A DNA stretch of 64,000 bases from NCBI RefSeq assembly GCF_019279795.1, contig NC_056726.1, positions 1,136,652,182-1,136,716,181 of the forward strand. The letters are read 5' to 3'. The notes beneath the pieces were generated by a model. That model saw only the letters and a program-made list of their open reading frames with translations, searched no databases and was not told the DNA's origin. This stretch comes from Protopterus annectens. Taxonomy: Eukaryota; Chordata; Ceratodontiformes; Protopteridae. Made by a program: the position numbers and the translations under genes. This document shows, piece after piece, positions 55,968-64,000 of this stretch; within the stretch, counting starts at the first letter, position 1; every line of letters begins with the position of its first letter.

Positions 55968-56198
55968 ATGAAGAGGATGAAGAATGGAAAGGCTGTTGGT
56001 CCAGATGACATACCTGTGGAAGCATGGAGGTGTTTAGGAGAGATGGCAGTGGAGTTTTTAACCAGATTATTTAACAAAATCTTGGAAAGTGAGAGGATGC
56101 CTGAGGAGTGGAGAAGAACTGTATTGGTACCAATGTTTAAGAATAAGGGTGATGTACAGAGCTATAGTAACTATACAGAGATAAAACTGATCATCTAG
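55968..56198 (+). pseudogene. RTE reverse transcriptase, fingers region
   Basis: An open piece of 76 codons with NGKAVGPDDIPVEAWRCLGE, FNKILESERMPEEWRRTVL and FKNKGDVQSYSNY. Homology continues in frame upstream, so the ATG at 55968 is not a start. It ends at a stop near 56196-56198. Confidence 0.85.
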
Positions 56199-56326
56199 AA
56201 CATGAAGATATGGGAAAGAGAAGTGGAAGGTAGGTTAAGTAGGAAGGTGATGATTAGTGAGCAGCAGTATGGTTTCATGCTGGGAAAGAGCACTATAGAT
56301 GCAATGCTTGCTCTGAGGGTGTTGCT

Positions 56327-56405
56327 TGTTCATAGATTCATAGGTAGGTACTAGGGTATCAGCCCAAGGACCTAAGTAAGCCTAGCCAACAAGGTTCACT
56401 GGCTT
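56327..56405 (-). mobile_element. CR1 3' tail fragment inside the RTE LINE
   Basis: The reverse complement of GAACCTTGTTGGCTAGGCTT and CTAGTACCTACCTATGAA matches the 3' end of CR1 copy D (47940-48005). It interrupts the RTE frame between LRVLL and KYR-GQKELHCVFVD. With only about 80 bp, it is either an extreme 5'-truncated CR1 or the end of a tRNA-SINE. Confidence 0.85.
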
Positions 56406-56553
56406 ATGCCACCCAAGAAGTGTGAAGTATAGATAAGGGCAGAAGGAGTTGCATTGTGTCTTTGTGGACTTAGAGAAAGCATATGATAGGGTGTCTACAC
56501 AGGAGTTGTGGTATTGTATGAGGAAGTCGGGAATGGCAGAGAGGTATGTATGA

Positions 56554-57409
56554 ATGGTACAGGATATGTACAAGGGCAGTGTGACAGTGGTGAGGTCTGC
56601 GGTAGGAGTGATGCATGCTTTCAAGGTGGAGGTGGGATTAGATCAAGGATCAGCTCGGAGACATTTCTTATTTGCAATGTTGATGGACAGGTTGACAGAC
56701 GAGATCAATCAGTCTCAGTGGACTATGATGTTTGTGTATGATATAGTGATCTGTTGTGAGAGTAGGGAGCAGGCTGAGGAGACCCTGGAGAGGTGGAGAT
56801 ATGCTCTAGAGAGGAAAGGAATGAAGTCACCAGGACTAAGACAGAACATACGTGTGTGAATGAGAGGGAGGACAGAGGAATGGTGAGGATGCAGGGAGTA
56901 GAGTTAGCAAAGATGGATGAGTTTAAATATTTGGGATCAACAGTTCAGAGCAATGGTGAGTGTGGAAGAGAGGTGAAGAAGAGAGTTCAGGCAGGATGGA
57001 GTGTGTGGAGAAGAGAGTCAGGAGTGATTTGTGCAGATGGGTACAGGTAAGAGTGAATGAGAAGGTCTACAAGATTGTAGTGAGACCACCTTTGTTATAT
57101 GGGTTGGAGATAGTAGCACTGATGAAAAGGCAGGAGTCAGAGGTGGAGGTGGCACAGTTAAAGATGTTAAGATTTGCATTGGGTGCAATGATGATGGACA
57201 GGATTAGGAATCAGTATATTAGAGGGTCAGCTCAGGTTGGACAGTTTGGAGACAAAGCCAGACAGGAGAGTTTGCATTGGTTTGGACATGTGCTGAGGAA
57301 TGATGCTGGGTATATTGGGAGAAGGATGCTAAGGATGGAGCTGCCAGGTAAGAAGAAAAGAGGAAGGAAGGTATATGGATGTGGTGAGAGAGGACATGCA
57401 GGTGGCTAG
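56554..57409 (+). pseudogene. RTE reverse transcriptase palm to C-terminus, broken
   Basis: Three overlapping frames carry one protein: VQDMYKGSVTVVRSAVGV to LERWRYALERKGMK (to 56825), then NEREDRGMVRMQGVEL with EFKYLGSTVQSNGECG (to 57030), then EKVYKIVVRPPLLYGLEIV, QLKMLRFALGAMMMDRIRNQ and LHWFGHVLRNDAGYIGRRML. Two frame changes. The catalytic box is altered. Confidence 0.85.
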
Positions 57410-57529
57410 TGTGGCAAAGCAAGATGCAGAGGTCAGGAAGAAATGGAAACATATGATTCACTGTGGTGGCCCCTTACAGAAGCAGCCAAAAGAAAAAGAA
57501 TTAATGATAATAGCGGGTCAGAATATTGA

Positions 57530-58355
57530 TATTATTGAGCCAAAAGAATTGAATGAAGAACCCACATGGGAATTCTGGTACAATGACTCATGAAAACTGA
57601 AACAACCATAATGAGCAGAGTCTTGAGGAAGATCTCTAATGGAAATGTTTAAACTGTTTATATTATGGATCCAACTTTCTGCAGTGAATTCTGTCTTGAG
57701 GTGAGAATGCTCCACAGACTGTTGCTAATACAGGTCCTACTGTAGTCTAAATTCTCAAGAGCATAATCATGTACCCTCATATTTAAATTCTTGGAAACAG
57801 GACTTAAAATGACTATCTTGAAAAAGCTTAAATTTTCATTTCTGAGCAATATAATTAAATAAATTCTTTGCAGCATGTTTGTTTCTGGAAATACTCCACA
57901 AAAAAGAACAATTAGTCCACTTTGTTTTTCATGACTGTGGACAAACAGTGACCGGGGTTCATTGCTGGCATCTTTGAGTTCATCATACTGGAGAGCATAT
58001 ATTACATCATGACACCAGATGATCTCCTATGTTAGCATAAGTGAAGCATCATGACGATCTAAAGAGGAAAGACTATATAAGAAATAGACTGAATGACCAA
58101 AAAAAGAATGATACTGGCCAAATGGAAACAATGTATAAATGCATTCTCACCCAAAACTGGAAGGAAACAACTTTTTTTTATTTAGTCACTTTTTTTTCTA
58201 TACTTTCATGATCATGAAGAATGTGATTGCTGTTACATATATGTTCTAAAAAAAACACTGGAATAAATCAAAGTTATGTTGTTATAATTAGAAAGGATCC
58301 CTGTGTCAGTGAATATTTTATTGCACTCTTTGGAAATGCATATTCATGTGTCTCA
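57530..58355. other. No gene recognised
   Basis: Short frames on both strands without a domain. Confidence 0.4.
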
Positions 58356-58359
58356 TCTT

Positions 58360-58445
58360 TTATTTATTTTTATTTATCCTTTAATTGACCAGGTTAATCC
58401 CATTAGACAAGTAACCTCCTTTCAGTGGAGACCCAAGGTGGTATC
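58360..58445 (-). mobile_element. L2-like 3' tail, antisense
   Basis: TTTATTTATTTTTATTTATC, TTGACCAGGTTAATCCC, TTTCAGTGGAGACCCAAGG. The flanking AAGGTGGTAT(C/G)TATAC matches the copy at 6548-6655. Confidence 0.65.
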
Positions 58446-59401
58446 TATACTGCTAGGGACAATTTGATGGAAGCCTCAGGGAACGTCCCCTACTCATATG
58501 ATTAGCAATTGCATTGTTGTTTAGAACATGGAAGAGGCTGGGAGGACATTGCATGAGATGGAACAGCAGCAGAGGTTTAGCAGAGGTGGATGCCAGCTTG
58601 GATGTAGTGTGTAGTGTGGAGATGGAGGATTCATAGGAGGTGTTCAAGAGAAATTTGCTTGAATGAGGCAAGGAAACCTCCATGGCGGAATGTATAGTTA
58701 CAACCCTGTACATGGTAGGTGTTGTAGAATGATATATTATATCATTTAATAAATCAAAGTGAACCAGAGTAGGGGAATGTGTGGGTGGATATCATGGAGA
58801 AAATAAACAAAGAAGATGAAAAAGAGATTCTGGAAGGAAGCACTGGATAAAAGAAGACATATGCAGAGGCAGTAGCAGCTACACAAGAAGGAGCAAGAGA
58901 GAAAAAAGGAAGTTGGCATAAGACGAAGATTTGTACTAAGAATACAGAAGAGACTGGAAAAGAAATTAAACCGATGTAAGGTATGCTACAATATAGTTTT
59001 ACCTTCGAGTACAAAAGCACAAGAGGTAATAATATTTATTTTAATCAACGAGGAAGCATTTGTGACTTTTTTGAGAATGTACAAGCTATGAAGAGATTTC
59101 TGTGTGATTATAAAAAAAGGACAGAATGACAATCCATGAGCTGAATAGATAATAAAGGCATCTTTTTGGAGACTAAGAAAAAAAAAACGTAGATATGCAA
59201 TTTAGAATGGAAGTGGAAAGATACTTTAAAAGACTATTTAAAAAGTAATGTAAAGAAATAACAGACATTTCAAAAGTTTATGACAACAGGGATTTATAGA
59301 CTGGTGAATGGGAATGTAATGTTATTCTGAAAATGGAAATGCATAAAATTGTACATATTCCATGTGTTATAAATGCAGATGCTAGCAGGGGTTTTATGAA
59401 A

Positions 59402-59550
59402 TATTTGTGACAAACGAAGACATTATTTTTGTGGAAAACAAGGACATTTAATTAATAGTTGTGATAAGAAGAAATGTTATATATGTGGTAAAGCAGGACA
59501 TGAAGCAAAAAAATGTGAACCTGAGTGCTATAAATGTAAAAAGGGGGTAG
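59402..59550 (+). pseudogene. ORF1 zinc-knuckle region of the L1/Tx1-type LINE
   Basis: The frame reads RRHYFCGKQGHLINSCDKKK then CYICGKAGHEAKKC and CYKCKKG. Three CCHC knuckles in a row bind single-stranded nucleic acid in related ORF1 proteins. The first knuckle has His where the first Cys should be. The frame is open only across this region. Confidence 0.8.
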
Positions 59551-61950
59551 TTATGGATTTATTGTAAAGAAAAAAAGGATAAGCTAAGTATTGTAAATTA
59601 GACTAAAGAGAAAGAAAAGATTAAATGTTGGATAGAAACAGATGAAAGCTTAGAAATAAGGGAGATGCTGAAAAATATAATGAAGTAGAACAATTATAGA
59701 TATAATCAGAAGTTAGTGATGAAAAAGATATACATTGGAAAATGGCAAGAGGAAGAAAGAATTAAATTGGCAGAAGAAGTGAAGACAGAAAAAGAAAATG
59801 TTAAATTATTAATATAAAGAAAAAAAATGAAATGGAAGTAGCATTTCTTGTAAAAAATTAGAACAGGATTATATCCCCTAAACTAAGAATTAGAGAAAGG
59901 AATAATTTAAGAATTTGTTCTGTGAATTAATAGTATGAACAATATTATTACTAAGCTATATCAGTTATCGTGTAATAATTGTGACATTGGTATAATTATT
60001 TTTGAAGACCCAAAGACGTTGACAGAGGAAAAAAGATTACAAACACAAAAAATGATGGGATCAGAAAATAATATCGAACATAAGGAATTACTAATATTCA
60101 TGAATAGCAATTCTATATAGAAGAGTAATAAAAATCCTGGCTGTCATATTGGTTAAAATGGGAGGAACAGCTTTTATACATTTAAGATGACAAGAAAAAG
60201 TGTACAGAATCATTGCTATATATGCATATACAACTAGCAAAGAAAGAGAAATTATTTCAGAATATACTGGATTATGTGTTTATAAATATGGGCATATTAA
60301 TTACAGGACATTTCAACTGTGACTTAATAGGAAATAAAAAGAATAGAAAAAATGATGCTAAAAATGAATGAAGTAATGAAATGTGGAAAATTAATTATAT
60401 GAAATAAAAAATGAACTTGCAGGAGAGGTACTATAAAACTGAACTAGACTATTTTTTGATGTCAGAGGGAATATGTTTAATGGAAGAAGAAACTACCATA
60501 ACAGGTTTTTCAGATCATTTGGCAACATGGTTGGAAATATATCATTATAAGGACTATATAAAGATAGGAAAAGGCATAGAAAGAATAAATAAAAAGGAAT
60601 GGAATTAAAAAGAAAAGAAAGATATTATGCAATTATCGAAGGATTATATTACTATGAAAGCCTTTTATGTCAATAGGTCACAATGGTGGATTGCTTTCAA
60701 AAAAATAAATAAATAAAGATGATTATTTCTCCTGGAAAAATAAAGAAAGAAAAAAAGAAAAGCAGTAATACGATAAACTATATAAAGAAGTGATGAACAA
60801 TTTAGAAAGTAATAATATAAATTATTATGAAAAGGGAAACAAGATTTATAAGAAAAATATGAAAAATTAGAGAGTTATTACAAGAGCAAAATTATTTTTA
60901 CAAGGGAGAATAGAAGTTTCAACTTATTTAAGTAAGATAATAAAGTAGGATAGTAGCATAATGAGAGAATAAAAGATAAAGATAATATAAAAAGTCAACA
61001 ACTTATGGAAATTATTGTAAGTTATGGAAAAGAGATGTTTAGCAAAACATGATATAAAGAAATGGGAAGTAAACAAATTCTGAGCAAACTAACAAAGAAC
61101 TTGGAAAAGAGACTACATTGCATGAAATAGAAAAAGTATTTAAACAGTTTAATGTAGACTCATTATCAGGCCCAGACGGCACTGAGTTTGAAATATATAA
61201 AAACCTTGAATGATAGCAAACAAATCATTTAATATGTTAATAATGAATGGTTAAATGAAGGATTAAACTATAAGGAACTTTGTAATAGAAATTTTAAATT
61301 CAAATGGAAAAGGGGAGTAAGAAGATATAAAAATTGGAGATCAGTGGTTCTAAATAATACAGACTATTAGACATTTATGAAAATAATACAAAAGTCATTT
61401 GAAAATAAGATGCATACATAATGGAAAAAAGTGTGTATGGTCTAAAAGAAAAGAGTTGAAGAATTATTAATAATAGTGAGAAAAATTATTGATATAAATA
61501 GAAAGAAGGAAGATATAAAGCTTATGTAGGTGATATTAATAAGGCATTTGATTCAATACAGCAACGCATATTGTGAAAAATAATGTACATGTACAATATT
61601 AAAAATAAAAGCAAACAATCATGTAGAACTGCCTGTAAGAATAATAAAGTAAGGGTTTTAATTAATTGATTGGTGAGTAATGAAATATATATGAATAATG
61701 GTATAAGACAAGGGTATCCTATGAGTAGTATTTTATTTGGTTTGGTCATGAATATAGTAGTCAACGAGACAAACTAGAAAATGAAGAACATAAATTCTAA
61801 AACTTATACGGAAATTGAAATGGTTAAATGAAAAGAATGATAAATTACTGACAAATATACTGAATATAAATATATAGAATTTTGATAACGTAAGAAATAA
61901 AAGAACAAAAGAATATTTAAATGAAGAAAGAGAAAATTATCAATCATGGA

Positions 61951-62187
61951 CTGCGGTGGTGGTGCTGCAGTAGTGTTGTCACCTCACAGTAAGACGTTGT
62001 TGTCATGTTCAATTCTCAGCTAGAGCATCTTCTGTGTGGAGACATGCGTGAATGGGCGTACCTTCATTGAAGGTTGTGCATCAGAGTTGGCAACTCGGCA
62101 CGTAAAAATCTACTGCCAATCATTAGCAGACCAGAGTTCCACGACTCCTAACTGGGAAAAGCCGAAAGACACAACAACATTATATTA
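61951..62187 (+). mobile_element. V-like SINE with RTE-type 3' end
   Basis: Head GCGGTGGTGGTGCTGCAGTA, B-box-like TGTTCAATTCTCAGC, CTTCTGTGTGGAGACATG, body AATCTACTGCCAATCATTAG, end GGGAAAAGCCGAAAGACACA and ACAACA. It is flanked by AATCATGGA at 61942-61950 and 62188-62196, a perfect 9-bp target duplication, and interrupts the LINE's RT/C-terminal region. Same family as 42892-43180. Confidence 0.92.
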
Positions 62188-62715
62188 AATCATGGAAAAA
62201 TATCTCAGAAGTAAAGTTTAAAGCAATTACAGAAACTAATAAGTGGTATAGATATAGTGTGAACATCAAGATTTTCTGTGGATATTGGGTAGAAAGAAAT
62301 TAACTATTAAGTTAAATTACCATTATAAAAAGAAAATGGAAGAATCTGTTTGTACTGCAGAGAAGAAGAAATAATAGAAAATGTTTTCTTAAAATGTGAG
62401 AGTGTTAACATTTTTTTTTGAAAATATGAGAAGTTATGAAGAGCAAAAATGGACATGATTGAACATGGATATTATGAAAACATGGGCAAAAATTTGAAGA
62501 CATATTTAGATAGGAAAGTATTTTATGTAATTTGGGTGATATGGAATGAAAGAATTGATGAGATTATGCTTAACGGAAAATGGGCATTGACACTAATACT
62601 GAAAATAATCAAATTATGATTATGGGTAAAGGAGTGGGGGGTGTCAATATAAAATAAAGAAATGGCAAGATTTGATGTGCAAAGTCTATAAATTAAGTAA
62701 AATGATTGTATAAGT

Positions 62716-62812
62716 ATGTATACATCTATATCTATATCTATATATATAGCTAGACAGATATATATATATATATATATACATACACAATTTGTGTGTATGT
62801 ATGTGTGTAAAT
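62716..62812. repeat. TATC/TA and TG microsatellite
   Basis: TATATC repeats, then (TA)n at 62757-62780, then a TG/TATG stretch. It follows the 3' end of the LINE. Confidence 0.9.
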
Positions 62813-64000
62813 AAAGGACCCTACTCTTTTCATTCTGCGAGGGAACATTTTTACTGCACTTCCTGCTTCTATTCCTGGCATGGAGGCAGCTATGAGAAGC
62901 CGAGCAGCGATGGGGGAAAAGAGAGTTGTTCTGTTGGTGTTGGCAGTGTGGTTCTGTCAGTCAGACAGTAAAAGCAAGTGTATAATATAAATAGTCAGCA
63001 ACTAGCTGACTTTAAACATCAGGATTTTGAAGAACTTTTTCTAACTGAAATTCTTTCTGGAGGTTTACCTGATAAAAATCTGATGGGTTTAATGAACAAA
63101 TGCAGTCTGAGATTTTGTGGTTGAAAATGATGGAAATTGTTTTTGGAATGGTCAGTGAGTTGGGCAGAAAGAAAATGAGTTGTGAGCTGGATGGAAATAA
63201 GGCTACAGGTGAGATGCAATCGGAAAAATTGCATACTGATACAGTTGGAAGAAAAAGTTACTATAAACTTTATTAAAAGAAAAAAGTGTGTTGTTAGCAT
63301 AAGAAAGACATAATAATAGAAAGCTATTTTGTATGGGATAATTTAGTGTTATCTTTGGTTTTTGACGAGAAGACAGCAGATCCTTGATTTATTTAGAGAA
63401 ATAAACATTTTGTGATGCACCATTTGATACTGAAGACTTAATGGAAAAAAAATTAATTTTATTGTGAAAAAAGAAAAAGAAGGACTGTTACCAATGCAAT
63501 GAATTTATATTTTTGGGCAAGGGACTCAATTAAAAAAATGTTCAACTTCACATTGATGAAATTGAGATAAAATATATTTTTGTTTGTTTGTGTGTTATTT
63601 AATTTCTAATATCGTGAAAGTTAAAGATGAGAAGAGGATTTGGAATTTGGGGTGGGAAGTGGTGTTTTTTTAAAAATATAAAAAAGAAGTGATAAAACAT
63701 TTACCGAGTGTTATACACATAGATGGTAACAGAAAATCAATGAGGTAAATGGCACAGCCAAAACTTTATTTTTTGTGTGGAATTTCAATCATCTGATAAG
63801 TGAATATACAAAACTAAGATGCAATCAATGTGGGGGAAGGTCATATAATGAAAAAAGAAATGTAGAATATGTGAAAGTGAAGTGCATTTTTGGCTTGATT
63901 ATAAAAAGAATAATATAATGTTTCTCAGGATGATAAAGACAGTGCTGTAATCTCAGAAAGAAATGAGGAAATGGGGGAGGTGTTAATGAAACAGAAGATG
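62813..64000 (+). mobile_element. Second L1/Tx1-type LINE, ORF1 part, runs off the window
   Basis: Near 63780-63920, allowing two frame changes, the sequence reads NFNHLISEYTKLRCNQC, CGG, then KKCRICESEVHFWLDYKK. These are three consecutive zinc-knuckle-type blocks in the same arrangement as at 59402-59550. The preceding A-rich part (63000-63700) is probably ORF1 with many stops. The element would continue beyond 64000. The beginning at about 62813 is a guess from the end of the microsatellite. Confidence 0.6.

Larger units (their letters stand above)
55290..57520 (+). mobile_element. RTE-clade LINE, 5'-truncated, better preserved copy
   Basis: Starts in the endonuclease-RT linker (KVLGLTFGQRKEDKDTWWYN-type block at 55480). 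RT: TMKRMKNGKAVGPDDIPVEA (55960), MPEEWRRTVLVPMFKNKGDV, EQQYGFMLGKS, a CR1-tail insertion at 56327-56405, CVFVDLEKAYDRVS (motif A), FKVEVGLDQGSARRHFLFAM (motif B), MMFVYDIVICCE (motif C; FVYD in place of FADD, so a catalytic Asp is lost), then MDEFKYLGSTVQSNGECG, VYKIVVRPPLLYGLE, RWFGHVLR-type block. The 3' end GTGGTGGCCCCTTACAGAAG, AGCCAAAAGAAAAAG equals the family's typical end. Stops: a few; frameshifts near 56840 and 57040. Confidence 0.88.
58794..62690 (+). mobile_element. L1/Tx1-type LINE, full-span but heavily decayed
   Basis: ORF1: ATG at 58794 (MEKINKEDEKEILEGS), KTYAEAVAATQEG, then zinc knuckles at 59415-59550 (CYICGKAGHEAKKC is a perfect C-x2-C-x4-H-x4-C; the one before has lost its first Cys; a third begins CYKC). 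ORF2: endonuclease remnants ILITGHFNCDL (60290) and ELDYFLMSEG...FSDHLATWLEI (60440-60540). RT: SLSGPDG (61160), WRSVVLNNTDY (61340), AYVGDINKAFDSIQQ (61520), NNGIRQGYPMSSILFGLVMN (61695); C-terminal CLYCREEEIIENVFLKCE (62350). Knuckles in ORF1, the RQGxPxSxxLF form of motif B and the C-terminal cysteine block point to the Tx1/L1 group. Base composition is more A-rich than the other LINEs. Stops in nearly every block. Confidence 0.75.

Noticed and set aside
58450..58720. tRNA-SINE in antisense
   Set aside because: A weak tRNA-like order could be imagined, but the B-box is too degraded and no second copy was found in the window.

Overview
The window is non-coding eukaryotic DNA, AT-rich and almost entirely built of transposable elements in many states of decay. 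No convincing host gene was found. One weak open stretch after a plausible splice acceptor (about 42130-42362) is the only candidate exon. The families present are CR1 LINEs with an SGNH-esterase ORF1, L2-like LINEs, RTE LINEs, L1/Tx1-type LINEs with zinc-knuckle ORF1, Penelope-like elements (PLEs) with a GIY-YIG domain, V-SINE-type and tRNA-type SINEs, a CORE/MIR-like fragment, a MITE, and an LTR-like piece. This mixture points to a vertebrate with a large repeat-rich genome. A lungfish or another large-genome sarcopterygian fits best, but that is inference and no marker gene proves it.

Layout, left to right. 1-3920: a PLE whose RT/GIY-YIG frame is open to the left edge, with an AT-rich 3' region ending in a hammerhead-ribozyme-like motif. 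3922-6052: an antisense CR1 endonuclease scrap running into a satellite of about 31 copies of a 62-bp unit. 6055-11090: L2-like tails, a V-SINE and a long decayed antisense LINE. 11590-13850: an RTE LINE broken by an LTR-like piece and by a MITE with recognisable target duplication. 14690-21690: three antisense CR1 copies of different age. 22040-29235: L2-like fragments in both orientations, tRNA-SINEs, local duplications and microsatellites. 30670-35030: a CORE-like SINE, a V-SINE and a second, broken PLE. 35430-37420: an L2-like LINE with an in-frame 33-bp minisatellite. 38729-41908: antisense CR1 'B'. 42440-46120: L2-like 3' ends, one split by a SINE. 46690-48009: sense CR1 'D'. 48420-about 53771: antisense CR1 'A', nearly full length, with ORF1, ORF2 and a partly duplicated 5' region. 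55290-57520: a second RTE LINE. 58794-62690: a decayed L1/Tx1-type LINE split by a SINE. 62810-64000: the start of another such LINE, continuing past the window.

How the elements relate: three SINE groups here each carry a 3' end resembling the 3' end of a different LINE in the same window (tRNA-SINE with CR1, V-SINE with L2-like, a second V-like SINE with RTE). This is the expected mark of SINEs using LINE machinery in trans. Most LINE copies are 5'-truncated, as expected for target-primed insertion. Only the first PLE frame is uninterrupted over its visible length. CR1 'A' is close to intact but carries three in-frame stops and a one-base deletion.
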